Below, piece by piece: positions 49,021-58,283 of a DNA stretch of 64,000 nucleotides (within the stretch, counting starts at the first letter, position 1; each line of letters starts with the position of its first letter). Below the pieces are notes generated by a model that was given only the letters and a program-made list of their open reading frames with translations, did not search any database and was not told the DNA's origin. A program made the position numbers and the translations under genes. Source of the stretch: Streptomyces violascens (GTDB lineage: Bacteria > Actinomycetota > Actinomycetes > Streptomycetales > Streptomycetaceae); assembly GCF_014649955.1 (NCBI RefSeq), contig NZ_BMUA01000006.1, forward strand, positions 186,001 through 250,000. Reading direction: 5' to 3'.

Positions 49021-50802
49021 ATGAGAATAGACAAGGCGCGCCAGGTTTCCGCGGTGTTCGCGGTGGGGGCACTGGCGCTGACGGCCGCGTGCAGCAGCGG
49101 CGGGGCGAGCGACGACGGCAAGAGCCCGGGCACGGGCAAGCAGGCCGAGGTGCAGAACTTCGGCGTGGGCACCAAGACCGACTCCACCGGACCGGCCGTC
49201 GCGGTCGACGGCGCGAAGAGCGGCGGCACGGCGTACAGCCTCGACCAGGCGGGCTTCGACTACCTCGACCCGGGCCAGCAGTACGTGAGCGACCAGCTCT
49301 CGGTGCAGCTGCTCTACAACCGCTCGCTGACCGGCTACAAGATCGACCCGAAGACCGGCAAGACGGTCGTCGTCGGCGACCTCGCCACCGACACCGGTAC
49401 GCCTTCCGACGGGTCGAAGACCTGGACGTACACCCTCAAGGACGGGGTGAAGTTCGAGGACGGCACGCCGGTCACCAGCAAGGACATCAAGTACGGCATC
49501 GAGCGGCTCTTCGCCGACTACGAGACGCAGGGACCGCAGTACGTCCAGAAGTGGATCTACGGCACCGACTACCGCAAGAAGTACGCCGGTCCCTACGACG
49601 GCAAGGAGATCCCGGACGCGCTGATCTCGACGCCCGACGACAAGACGATCGTCTTCCACTTCCTCCAGCCGCACGCGGACACCCCGTACGCGATGGCCAT
49701 GCCCAACATCTCGCCGGTCCCCAAGGCCAAGGACGACAAGCAGAAGTACAACAACCACCCGGTCTCCACAGGGCCGTACAAGATCGCGAGCTATCAGCCG
49801 GGCAAGTCGCTGTCCTTCGTGCGCAACACCAACTGGGACCCGAAGACCGACCCGATCCGCAACGCCTACCCCGACAAGTGGGAGTTCCAGCTCGGCATCC
49901 AGGAGCCGGGGCTCACCAACCGGCTCGCCGCGGACACGGGCACCGACAAGTACGCCATCAACATGGCGCAGTCGGCGGATCCCTCGAAGATGCAGACGCT
50001 GACCTCGGACCCGCAGTACAAGAGCCGGACGGTGAACGAGTACCAGCCCTACGTCGAGGTGTTCAACCTCAACACCAAGCGGATCACCAACCCGAAGGTG
50101 CGCCAGGCGCTCCAGTACGCCTTCCCGCTGCAGCAGGTCCAGCAGGCCATGGGCGGCGGCGCGCAGGGCGACCTCGGCACCTCGCTGCTCAGCCCGACGG
50201 TGTCCGGGTACAAGAAGTTCGACCCGTTCGGCAAGCTCGCCAAGCCCATGGGCGACCCCGACAAGTCCCTCCAGCTCCTGAAGGACGCCGGCGTCACCAC
50301 CCCGTACAAGATCTCGCTGGCCTACGCGAACACCCCGAAGTGGGACACCGTCACGCTGACCATCCAGAAGGCCCTGGAGAAGGCCGGCTTCCAGGTCGAC
50401 CGCAAGGCGATCGACACGACCTCGTACTACACGGTGGTCGGCAAGGTGAACACGCCGTACGACATGTACCGCGCGAGCTGGGGCGCCGACTGGCCCAACG
50501 GCTCGACGGTCGTGCCGCCCACCATGGACGGCCGCAACCTCGTGGACGGCACCAACAACTACTCGTTCCTGAACGACCCGAAGGTCAACTCCGAGATCGA
50601 CCGCATCAACCAGATCACGGACCTGCCCAAGCAGGCGGCCGCCTGGGAGCAGCTCTCCGAGTACACGCTCCAGACCGACGCGTCGCAGATTCCGTTCCTC
50701 TTCGACAAGTACTTCAACCTGTACGGTTCCGGCCTCGGCGGCGTCACCTACAACCAGGTCTACGGGACGATCAACCCGAACTCGATCTTCGTGAAGCAGT
50801 AG
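49021..50802 (+). CDS. Peptide ABC importer substrate-binding lipoprotein, operon 1
   Basis: 593 residues, SBP_bac_5 family. Lipoprotein signal with lipobox LTAAC (Cys about 24), then a Gly/Ser linker. Family blocks: WTYTLKDGVKFEDGTPVTSK (the conserved signature), STGPYKIASYQPGKSLSFVR, VRQALQYAFP. It captures oligopeptides outside the membrane and delivers them to the permease pair encoded before and after it. A strong hairpin follows the stop, which should keep this product in excess over the permease. Confidence 0.93.
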   Translation: MRIDKARQVSAVFAVGALALTAACSSGGASDDGKSPGTGKQAEVQNFGVGTKTDSTGPAVAVDGAKSGGTAYSLDQAGFDYLDPGQQYVSDQLSVQLLYNRSLTGYKIDPKTGKTVVVGDLATDTGTPSDGSKTWTYTLKDGVKFEDGTPVTSKDIKYGIERLFADYETQGPQYVQKWIYGTDYRKKYAGPYDGKEIPDALISTPDDKTIVFHFLQPHADTPYAMAMPNISPVPKAKDDKQKYNNHPVSTGPYKIASYQPGKSLSFVRNTNWDPKTDPIRNAYPDKWEFQLGIQEPGLTNRLAADTGTDKYAINMAQSADPSKMQTLTSDPQYKSRTVNEYQPYVEVFNLNTKRITNPKVRQALQYAFPLQQVQQAMGGGAQGDLGTSLLSPTVSGYKKFDPFGKLAKPMGDPDKSLQLLKDAGVTTPYKISLAYANTPKWDTVTLTIQKALEKAGFQVDRKAIDTTSYYTVVGKVNTPYDMYRASWGADWPNGSTVVPPTMDGRNLVDGTNNYSFLNDPKVNSEIDRINQITDLPKQAAAWEQLSEYTLQTDASQIPFLFDKYFNLYGSGLGGVTYNQVYGTINPNSIFVKQ

Positions 50803-50813
50803 CACGTGCGGCT

Positions 50814-50849
50814 CGGTTTCCCCGGCCCCGAGGCGGGCCGGGGAAACCG
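50814..50849 (+). terminator. Hairpin between the binding protein and permease genes, operon 1
   Basis: CGGTTTCCCCGGCCC (50814-50828) and GGGCCGGGGAAACCG (50835-50849), a perfect 15-bp stem with a 6-base loop and no T-run; probable partial terminator or mRNA stabiliser. Confidence 0.7.
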
Positions 50850-50872
50850 CATAGCGACGGAAGAGTCAGCCG

Positions 50873-51850
50873 ATGTTCCGTTTCCTGGTGCGCCGCGTGC
50901 TCGGTGCCATGGTCATTCTGGTTCTGATCAGCATGATCACGTATTTCCTCTTCTTCTTCCTGCCGTCCGACCCCGCGCTGCTCTCCTGCGGAAAGCAGTG
51001 TGATCCGCAGAATGTCGCCCTGATCCGCAAGAACCTCGGGCTCAACCTGCCGATCTGGACGCAGTACTGGCATTACATGGTCGGCATATTCGCCGGCCGT
51101 CATATGCCGATCGGCGATTGCCCGGCGCCCTGCTTCGGCTATTCCTTCGCCAATCAGCAGCCGGTCTGGGGCACGATCGCCGACAGCTATCCGACGACGC
51201 TGACCCTCGCGGTCGGCGGCGCCGCCGTCTTCCTCACCATCGGCGTCTCGCTCGGCCTGATCTCGGCCTGGCGCCAGGGCACGGTCTTCGACCGGGTCGC
51301 CAGCGCCACCTCGCTGCTCGGGCAGTCGGTGCAGATCTACTTCATCGGACCGCTCGCCATCCTGTTCTTCTCCACCAAACTGGGCTGGCTCGACCGGGGC
51401 CACGACGTGGACTGGGCGCACGACGTCTGGGGGTCGGTCACCGGGATGATCCTGCCCTGCCTGGTCCTCTCGGTGATCTTCTGGTCCAACTACAGCCGCC
51501 AGACGCGCTCGTTGATGGTCGAGCAGCTCTCCGAGGACCACATCAGGGCGGCCCGCGCGAAGGGCATGTCGTCCCGCTACGTCTTCCTTCGGTACGCGCT
51601 GCGCGGCGCGATGGCCACCATCATCACGATCTTCGGCGTGGACCTGAGCGCGGTGCTCGGCGGCGCGATCATCACCGAGGTCACCTTCGGCCTGCACGGC
51701 CTCGGGCTGCTCTCGGTGGAGGCGGTGCTCCGCAGCGACCTGCCCCTGGAGATGGCCGTCATGCTCATCGGCGCCTCGCTCATCGTCGTCTGCAACATCG
51801 TCGTGGACCTGGCGTACGCCTTCATCGACCCCCGGATCAGGCTCGCCTGA
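50873..51850 (+). CDS. Peptide ABC importer permease (DppB/OppB type), operon 1
   Basis: 325 residues from ATG 50873 (GGAAGAG upstream). The N-terminal MFRFLVRRVLGAMVILVLIS helix and FFLPSDPA are typical of DppB; the EAA loop is AARAKGMSSRYVFLRYALRG, and it ends DLAYAFIDPRIRLA. The periplasmic loop is longer than usual and has four cysteines (LLSCGKQCD and DCPAPCFG), which may form disulphides. Partner of the DppC-type permease encoded at the head of the operon. Confidence 0.92.
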   Translation: MFRFLVRRVLGAMVILVLISMITYFLFFFLPSDPALLSCGKQCDPQNVALIRKNLGLNLPIWTQYWHYMVGIFAGRHMPIGDCPAPCFGYSFANQQPVWGTIADSYPTTLTLAVGGAAVFLTIGVSLGLISAWRQGTVFDRVASATSLLGQSVQIYFIGPLAILFFSTKLGWLDRGHDVDWAHDVWGSVTGMILPCLVLSVIFWSNYSRQTRSLMVEQLSEDHIRAARAKGMSSRYVFLRYALRGAMATIITIFGVDLSAVLGGAIITEVTFGLHGLGLLSVEAVLRSDLPLEMAVMLIGASLIVVCNIVVDLAYAFIDPRIRLA

Positions 51851-51878
51851 CGCCCGCAGACCTTCAGGAGAACCACCT

Positions 51879-52946
51879 GTGTCCACCCTGAGCCAGACCG
51901 CCGCCGAGCCGGTCTCCGCGCCGGCGCGCTCGTTCCTCTCGGTCCGCGACCTGTACGTCCATTTCGCCACCGAGGACGGCACCGTCAAGGCCGTCGACGG
52001 CCTCTCCTTCGATCTGGAACGCGGCTCCACGCTGGGCATCGTCGGCGAGTCGGGCTCCGGCAAGTCGGTGACCAACCTCGCGATCCTGGGGCTTCACAAC
52101 CCGCGCAACACCACGATCCAGGGCGAGATCCTGCTCGACGGCCAGGAGCTGACCGGCGCCACCGAGCGGCAGCTGAACCGGCTGCGCGGCAAGAAGATGG
52201 CGATGATCTTCCAGGACTCGCTGGCCGCGCTCTCGCCGTTCTACACGGTGGGCCGGCAGATCGCCGAGCCCCTCATGAAGCACACCGGCGCCTCCCGCCG
52301 CGAGGCGCGGGCGCGGGCGGTGGACATGCTGCGCAAGGTCGGCATCCCCCAGCCCGAGCTGCGCGTCGACGACTATCCCCACCAGTTCTCCGGAGGCATG
52401 CGCCAGCGCGCCATGATCGCGATGGCGCTGGTCTGCGACCCGGAGCTGGTGATCGCGGACGAGCCCACGACCGCGCTCGACGTGACCGTCCAGGCCCAGA
52501 TCCTCGATCTCCTGAAAGACCTCCAGCAGGAGACCGGCGCGGCGATCATCATCATCACCCACGACCTCGGGGTGATCGCCAAGACCGCCGACCAGGTGAT
52601 GGTGATGTACGCCGGCCGGTGCGTGGAGCGCGGCACCGTCAAGGAGGTCATGCACCGGCCCCAGCACCCCTACAGCTGGGGGCTGCTCGGCTCCGTACCG
52701 CGCCTGGACTCCTCGGTGGAGACCCCGCTGATGCCGATCCCCGGCGCCCCGCCGAGCCTGCTCTCGCCGCCGCCGGGATGCCCGTTCCACCCCCGGTGCG
52801 CCTTCACCGGGGAGGTGGCGAGCGGGGCCTGCAACACCGTCAGGCCCGATCTGCCGGAGGAGCAGCGCCGAGGGTCCGCCTGTCACCTGACGGGCAATCA
52901 GAAAGAGGAAATCTTCAGCACCCAGATCCGTCCGAGGCTGCGCTGA
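51879..52946 (+). CDS. Peptide ABC importer ATPase (DppD/OppD type), operon 1
   Basis: 355 residues from GTG 51879 (CAGGAG upstream). Walker A GESGSGKS, signature FSGGMRQR, Walker [14 protein letters not shown]-loop ITHDLGV. C-terminal oligopeptide-transporter domain with [13 protein letters not shown] and later Cys residues, the four-Cys pattern that ligates an Fe-S cluster in structurally known Dpp ATPases. It pairs with the DppF-type ATPase 21 bases downstream. Confidence 0.93.
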   Translation: MSTLSQTAAEPVSAPARSFLSVRDLYVHFATEDGTVKAVDGLSFDLERGSTLGIVGESGSGKSVTNLAILGLHNPRNTTIQGEILLDGQELTGATERQLNRLRGKKMAMIFQDSLAALSPFYTVGRQIAEPLMKHTGASRREARARAVDMLRKVGIPQPELRVDDYPHQFSGGMRQRAMIAMALVCDPELVIADEPTTALDVTVQAQILDLLKDLQQETGAAIIIITHDLGVIAKTADQVMVMYAGRCVERGTVKEVMHRPQHPYSWGLLGSVPRLDSSVETPLMPIPGAPPSLLSPPPGCPFHPRCAFTGEVASGACNTVRPDLPEEQRRGSACHLTGNQKEEIFSTQIRPRLR

Positions 52947-52967
52947 CAAGGAATGCGGGACATCGCC

Positions 52968-54098
52968 ATGAGTGAGAAAGCCACCATCCTCGCCAAGCAG
53001 CGGGACGGCGCGCCCGGGTCCGGTGGCGCGGGCCCGTTGCTCGAAGTGGCCGGGCTCGTCAAGTACTTCCCCATCAACATGGGGTTCCTCTTCAAGCGGC
53101 ACGTCGGCGATGTGCGCGCCGTGGACGGGATCGACTTCAGCATCGGGCGGGGCGAGACCCTCGGCCTGGTCGGCGAGTCCGGCTGCGGCAAGTCGACCAC
53201 CGGCCGCCTGGTCACCCGGCTCCTGGAGCCCACCGCCGGAAAGGTCGTCTACGCCGGGCAGGACATCACCCACGCCTCCCGCCGGGACATCGCCCCGATC
53301 AGGTCCGAGATCCAGATGATCTTCCAGGACCCGTACGCCTCGCTCAACCCGCGCCAGACGGTCGGCGACATCATCGCCAACCCGATGCTGGTCAACGCCA
53401 TCAAGCCGCCCGGCGGTGTGGAGCGGCGGGTGCGCGAGCTCCTGGAGACCGTCGGCCTGAACCCGGAGCACTACAACCGCTTCCCGCACGAGTTCTCCGG
53501 AGGTCAGCGTCAACGTATCGGCGTGGCACGGGCGTTGGGGATGGAGCCCAAGCTGATCGTGGCCGACGAGCCGGTCTCGGCGCTCGACGTGTCGATCCAG
53601 GCGCAGGTGGTCAACCTGCTCCAGAACCTCCAGCGGGAGCTGGACATCGCGTTCCTGTTCATCGCGCACGACCTGGCGATCGTGCGGCACTTCTCGCAGC
53701 GGGTCGCGGTGATGTACCTGGGCCGGATCGTCGAGGTCGGCGACCGCGAGTCGATCTACCGGCGTCCGCGCCACCCGTACACCCACGCCCTGCTCTCGGC
53801 GGTGCCGGAGGCCGTGGTCGACGAGGAGGGCGAGGGCCGCGAGCGCATCCGCCTCGCCGGGGACGTGCCCTCGCCGGTCGACCCGCCGTCCGGCTGCCGG
53901 TTCCGTACGCGCTGCTGGAAGGCCCAGGAACGCTGCGCCACCCAGACGCCCCCGCTGGTACGCATCGAGGGCAACCGGGAGGGGCATCTGACGGCCTGCC
54001 ACTTCCCGGAGGAGCCGACGATCACGGCCCGGGACGAGGACGTGGTCCTCGACCCCGCGCTCGCCGCGATCGAGGAGGCGACGGATACGGCCCGTTGA
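52968..54098 (+). CDS. Peptide ABC importer ATPase (DppF/OppF type), operon 1
   Basis: 376 residues from ATG 52968; an in-frame ATG at 52953 directly abuts the AAGGA sequence and is less likely. Walker [10 protein letters not shown], signature FSGGQRQR, Walker [14 protein letters not shown]-loop [11 protein letters not shown]-terminal [20 protein letters not shown]. The 40-residue N-terminal and C-terminal extensions (ending [11 protein letters not shown]) are longer than in operons 2 and 3. Last gene of operon 1, convergent with operon 2; the 168-base gap shows no clear terminator. Confidence 0.93.
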   Translation: MSEKATILAKQRDGAPGSGGAGPLLEVAGLVKYFPINMGFLFKRHVGDVRAVDGIDFSIGRGETLGLVGESGCGKSTTGRLVTRLLEPTAGKVVYAGQDITHASRRDIAPIRSEIQMIFQDPYASLNPRQTVGDIIANPMLVNAIKPPGGVERRVRELLETVGLNPEHYNRFPHEFSGGQRQRIGVARALGMEPKLIVADEPVSALDVSIQAQVVNLLQNLQRELDIAFLFIAHDLAIVRHFSQRVAVMYLGRIVEVGDRESIYRRPRHPYTHALLSAVPEAVVDEEGEGRERIRLAGDVPSPVDPPSGCRFRTRCWKAQERCATQTPPLVRIEGNREGHLTACHFPEEPTITARDEDVVLDPALAAIEEATDTAR

Positions 54099-54266
54099 CC
54101 CGAGCCTGAGCCTCCGCTCGGAGTCGAGGCCCCGTCCGCACACCCCAGCCACCACCGCGGGCGCGGGCCTCGGCGTTCAGCTGCTTGAGGCGACGGCGAA
54201 GCCGAGCACTCCGGGGGCGCGGGACTGTGACATCGTGCGGCTCCGCCGCGTGGGCGCAAAAGGCCC

Positions 54267-55304
54267 CTACCCGCTACCAGCGTCCGGCACCACCCGCTTC
54301 TCCTCCGCGAAGTGGCAGGCCGAGGGGTGGTGGGCCGGGCCCGAGGCAAGCCGGAACTCGGCCGGCACCTCAAGCAGCGGCACCTCCAAAGCGCACCGCT
54401 CCCGCGCCTTCCAGCAGCGCGTACGGAAGGGGCAGCCCGACGGCGGGTTCGCGGGCGAGGGCACGTCCCCGGTCAGGATGATGCGCTCGCGGTGCTCGCG
54501 CGCGTCCGGGTCGGGCACCGGCACCGCGGAGAGCAGCGCCTGGGTGTAGGGGTGGGTGGGGTGGTCGTAGATCTCCTCGTCGCGGCCGATCTCGACGATC
54601 CGGCCGAGGTACATCACCCCGACCCGGTCGGAGATGTGCCGCACGATGGACAGGTCGTGCGCGATGAAGACGTACGAGAGGGAGAACTCGTTCTGGAGGC
54701 GGTCCAGGAGGTTGACGACCTGCGCCTGCACGGAGACGTCGAGCGCGGAGACCGGCTCGTCCGCGACGATGATCTCGGGTTGGAGCGCCAACCCCCGTGC
54801 GATGCCGATGCGTTGGCGCTGGCCACCGCTGAACTGGTGCGGGTACCGGTTGATGTACTCCGGGTTGAGCCCGACCACGTCCAGCAGGTCCTGGACCTTC
54901 TGGCGGCGGTTGCCCTTCGGGGCCACCTCGGGGTGGATCTCGTACGGCTCCCCGATGATGTCGCCGACCGTCATGCGCGGGTTGAGGGAGGTGTACGGGT
55001 CCTGGAACACCATCTGGATGTTGCGGCGGACGGCCTTCAAAGCCCGCCCGGACATCTGCGTGATGTCCTCGCCCTTGTACTTGATCTGCCCGGCGGTGGG
55101 GCGTTCCAGGTTGACCAGCATCTTGGCGACCGTCGACTTGCCGCAACCGGACTCGCCTACGATGCCGAGCGTCTCGCCGGGCGCGAGGTCGAAGGAGACC
55201 CCGTCGACCGCCTTGACCGCGCCGACCTGCTTCTTGAAGAGAATGCCCTGGGTCAGCGGATAGTGCTTGACCAGGTCTCTGACCTCCAGAATGGCCTCAG
55301 CCAT
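54267..55304 (-). CDS. Peptide ABC importer ATPase (DppF/OppF type), operon 2
   Basis: 345 residues. Walker [10 protein letters not shown], signature FSGGQRQR, Walker [14 protein letters not shown]-loop IAHDLSIVRH, C-terminal [14 protein letters not shown]. Closely similar to the operon 3 homologue (for example SGRALKAVRRNIQMVFQDPY in both). The start overlaps the DppD stop by 8 bases in ATGGCTGA. Last gene of operon 2. Confidence 0.93.
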   Translation of the reverse strand: MAEAILEVRDLVKHYPLTQGILFKKQVGAVKAVDGVSFDLAPGETLGIVGESGCGKSTVAKMLVNLERPTAGQIKYKGEDITQMSGRALKAVRRNIQMVFQDPYTSLNPRMTVGDIIGEPYEIHPEVAPKGNRRQKVQDLLDVVGLNPEYINRYPHQFSGGQRQRIGIARGLALQPEIIVADEPVSALDVSVQAQVVNLLDRLQNEFSLSYVFIAHDLSIVRHISDRVGVMYLGRIVEIGRDEEIYDHPTHPYTQALLSAVPVPDPDAREHRERIILTGDVPSPANPPSGCPFRTRCWKARERCALEVPLLEVPAEFRLASGPAHHPSACHFAEEKRVVPDAGSG

Positions 55305-56271
55305 CGAGGGTCTCCTTCCAGAAGAAGCACGCGCTCTGCCGGCGGGCGGCCACGTCGAACAGCGGCGGCACGTCGGTCCGGCAGACGTCCTGGGCCATCG
55401 GGCAGCGCGGGTTGAAGGCGCAGCCCGGCGGGATGTGCATCAGGTTCGGCGGAAGGCCCTTGATCGCGTACAGCTCCTGGCCCTTCTGGTCCAGGCGCGG
55501 GATCGATTCGAGCAGCCCCTTGGTGTACGGATGCGCGGGCTTCTTGTAGATCTCGTGCACCGGGGCCTGCTCGACGATGCGGCCCGCGTACATCACCGCG
55601 ATCTTGTCCGCGACATCGGCGACGACACCCAGGTCGTGGGTGATCAGGATGAGCCCCATGTTCAACTCGCGCTGCAACTCGGCGAGCAGGTCCATGACCT
55701 GCGCCTGGACGGTGACGTCGAGGGCGGTGGTGGGCTCGTCCGCGATGATCAGCGACGGTTCGAGCGCCATCGCCATCGCGATCATGATGCGCTGGCGCAT
55801 GCCGCCGGAGAACTGGTGGGGGTACTGGCCGACCCGCTCCTTCGCGGCGGGGATGCGCACCCGGTCCATCAGCTCGACGGCCTTGGCCTTGCCGTCCTTC
55901 CTGGACATGCCGCGGTGGACGGTGAACATCTCCGACAGCTGGTCGCCCACGCTGAGCACCGGGTTCAGGGAGGACAGCGCGTCCTGGAAGATCATGGCCA
56001 TCTCGGAGCCGCGGATCTTGCGCCGCTCGTCCTCCTTGAGCCCCAGGAGGTCCTTGCCCTGGAAGAGGATCTCGCCGCCGGCGATGCGTCCGGGCGGCAT
56101 GTCGAGGATGCCCATGACGGCCTGCGCGGTGACGGACTTGCCGGAGCCGGACTCGCCGAGCACGGCGAGCGTCTCGCCCGCGTCCACCGAGTAGTTGACC
56201 CCGTTGACGGCCTTGGCGACCCCGTCCCGCGTCTTGAACTCCACGTGGAGATCCCGCACTTCGAGCAGCAT
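55297..56271 (-). CDS. Peptide ABC importer ATPase (DppD/OppD type), operon 2
   Basis: 324 residues from ATG 56271. Walker [12 protein letters not shown], signature FSGGMRQR, Walker [14 protein letters not shown]-loop ITHDLGVVADVADK. C-terminal CAFNPRCPMAQDVC plus a later Cys complete a four-Cys putative Fe-S site. The sequence is very close to the operon 3 DppD. It starts 11 bases after the DppC gene and overlaps DppF by 8 bases. Confidence 0.93.
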   Translation of the reverse strand: MLLEVRDLHVEFKTRDGVAKAVNGVNYSVDAGETLAVLGESGSGKSVTAQAVMGILDMPPGRIAGGEILFQGKDLLGLKEDERRKIRGSEMAMIFQDALSSLNPVLSVGDQLSEMFTVHRGMSRKDGKAKAVELMDRVRIPAAKERVGQYPHQFSGGMRQRIMIAMAMALEPSLIIADEPTTALDVTVQAQVMDLLAELQRELNMGLILITHDLGVVADVADKIAVMYAGRIVEQAPVHEIYKKPAHPYTKGLLESIPRLDQKGQELYAIKGLPPNLMHIPPGCAFNPRCPMAQDVCRTDVPPLFDVAARRQSACFFWKETLDG

Positions 56272-56282
56272 GGTCCCTCTCC

Positions 56283-57284
56283 TCACCGCAGCTTGGGGTC
56301 GAGGGCGTCGCGCACCGCGTCGCCGAGCATGATGAACGCGAGCACCGTGATCGCAAGCGCCCCGGCCGGCCAGAGCAGCATGTGCGGGGCGTTGCGGATG
56401 TACTGGGAGGCGGCCGAGATGTCGATGCCCCAGGAGACGGTGGGCGGCTTGAGGCCGACACCGAGGTAGGACAGCGTCGCTTCGAGCGCGATGTACGTAC
56501 CGAGTGCGATGGTCGCCACGACGATGACCGGGGCGACCGCGTTGGGCGCGATGTGGCGGAGCAGCATGCGGGAGTTGGAGGCGCCGAGCGCGCGGGCCGC
56601 CTGGACGTAGTCGTTCTGTTTGGCGGTGATGACGGAGCCGCGGGCGATGCGGGCGATCTGCGGCCAGCCGAGCAGGATCATGAAGCCGATGACCGGCCAG
56701 ACGGTGGCGGAGGTGACCACCGACAGGAAGACCAGGCCGCCGAGGACCACGGGGATGCCGAAGAAGATGTCGGTGACGCGGGAGAGCAGCGCGTCCCAGC
56801 CGCCGCCGAAGAACCCGGCGAGCCCGCCGACGAACGATCCGAACAGGGCCACGCCGACGGTGGTGCACACGCCGACGGTGACCGAGGTGCGGGCGCCGTA
56901 GACGGTCCGCGTGTAGACGTCGCAGCCCTGCCCGTTGTAGCCGAAGGGGTGTCCCGGCTGGGAGCCCTCCTGCGCCTTGGCGAGGTCGCACTGGAGCGGG
57001 TTGCCGTCGGCGATCAGCGAGGGCCACAGCGAGATGACGACCAGGAAGAGGATGACCAGGCCCGAGATGATGAAGACGGGGTTGCGCCGCAGGTCGCGCC
57101 AGGCGTCCGACCAGAGCGAGCGGGGCTTCTCGGACGGCCCGGTGCCGAGCGGGCCCCCGGGGGCCCGTCCGCCGGAGGCGGCTGATGGCTGCTGCTCCAG
57201 CGTCGTCGCCTCGCTCGTCGCGAGGTCCATCGCCCCGCCGGCCCCCGTCCCGGCGATCGCTCCGTCGTCGTAGGGCTCAGGCAT
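56283..57284 (-). CDS. Peptide ABC importer permease (DppC/OppC type), operon 2
   Basis: 333 residues. A 65-residue polar, Gly/Pro/Ala-rich N-terminus, then six helices starting NPVFIISGLVILFLVVISLW. EAA loop QAARALGASNSRMLLRHIAP; ends LGDAVRDALDPKLR. Shares the start/stop octamer ATGCCTGA with the upstream DppB gene, exactly as in operon 3. Confidence 0.92.
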   Translation of the reverse strand: MPEPYDDGAIAGTGAGGAMDLATSEATTLEQQPSAASGGRAPGGPLGTGPSEKPRSLWSDAWRDLRRNPVFIISGLVILFLVVISLWPSLIADGNPLQCDLAKAQEGSQPGHPFGYNGQGCDVYTRTVYGARTSVTVGVCTTVGVALFGSFVGGLAGFFGGGWDALLSRVTDIFFGIPVVLGGLVFLSVVTSATVWPVIGFMILLGWPQIARIARGSVITAKQNDYVQAARALGASNSRMLLRHIAPNAVAPVIVVATIALGTYIALEATLSYLGVGLKPPTVSWGIDISAASQYIRNAPHMLLWPAGALAITVLAFIMLGDAVRDALDPKLR

Positions 57285-58200
57285 AGCGGATCCTCGGGTC
57301 GAGTACGGCGTACAGAAGGTCGACGATGAGGTTGGCGACCAGGAAGACCAGCACGAGCACGGTCACGAAGCCGACCACGGTCTGGGTGCTCTGGCGCAGG
57401 ATGCCCTGGTAGAGCTGGTAGCCGACGCCGTGGATGTTGAAGATCCGCTCGGTGACGATCGCGCCGCCCATCAGCGCGCCGACGTCCGTGCCGATGAAGG
57501 TGACGACGGGGATCAGCGAGTTGCGCAGCAGGTGCTTGGTGATCACCCGGCGCCTGGGCAGGCCCTTGGCGACGGCGGTGCGGACGTAGTCGGCGCGCGA
57601 GTTCTCGGCGATCGAGGTCCGGGTGAGCCGGGTGACGTACGCCAGCGACACGGACGCCAGCACGAGCCCTGGGATGAGGAGTTCGTTGAACGGGGCCTCC
57701 GGTGAGACCGTGGGTCTGATGACCCCCCATTCGACGCCGAGCAGCAGTTGGAGCAGCAGGCCCGTGACGAACACGGGGATGGCGATGACGATGAGGGTCA
57801 GCATCAGGACGACGGTGTCGACGGGCCGGCCGCGCCGCAGCCCCGTGACCACACCGAGGCTGATGCCGATGACGATCTCGAAGAGGATCGCCACGATGGT
57901 CAGCCGGATGGTGACGGGGAAGGCGGCCGACATCAGCTCGGTGACCTTTTGCCCGTTGAACGCGGTCCCGAAGTCGCCGGTGAACACGTTCCCCATGTAC
58001 GTCAGGTATTGCTGCCACACCGGCTTGTCGAGGCCGAACTCCTTCTTGAGCTGGGCGGCGGTGGCGGGGTCGCAGGCCTTGTCGCCGCACAGGCCCGCGA
58101 TGGGGTCCCCCATCACGTTCACCATCAGGAAGATCAGCAGCGTGGCCCCGAAGAAGACCGGGATCATCTGGAGCAGACGCCGGATCACATACCGTCCCAT
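57277..58200 (-). CDS. Peptide ABC importer permease (DppB/OppB type), operon 2
   Basis: 307 residues: MGRYVIRRLLQMIPVFFGAT, PIAGLCGDKACDPATAAQLK, EAA loop VRTAVAKGLPRRRVITKHLL, end DLLYAVLDPRIRYA. Typical DppB length. Lies 83 bases downstream of the binding-protein gene, with a hairpin in between, and overlaps DppC by 8 bases. Confidence 0.93.
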   Translation of the reverse strand: MGRYVIRRLLQMIPVFFGATLLIFLMVNVMGDPIAGLCGDKACDPATAAQLKKEFGLDKPVWQQYLTYMGNVFTGDFGTAFNGQKVTELMSAAFPVTIRLTIVAILFEIVIGISLGVVTGLRRGRPVDTVVLMLTLIVIAIPVFVTGLLLQLLLGVEWGVIRPTVSPEAPFNELLIPGLVLASVSLAYVTRLTRTSIAENSRADYVRTAVAKGLPRRRVITKHLLRNSLIPVVTFIGTDVGALMGGAIVTERIFNIHGVGYQLYQGILRQSTQTVVGFVTVLVLVFLVANLIVDLLYAVLDPRIRYA

Positions 58201-58226
58201 GAGGCCCTCCGGGGGTCGTCGGAACT

Positions 58227-58257
58227 CTCAACGGGCCTGGCCCGGCGCCGGGTTGAG
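58227..58257 (-). terminator. Hairpin between the binding protein and permease genes, operon 2
   Basis: CTCAAC (58227-58232) pairs with GTTGAG (58252-58257), and inside it CCCGGC/GCCGGG (58241-58252) can form an alternative stem. Probable attenuating hairpin after the binding-protein gene, as in operon 1. Confidence 0.5.
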
Positions 58258-58283
58258 CGCGCCGGGCCGTGTGCCCTGCGGCG

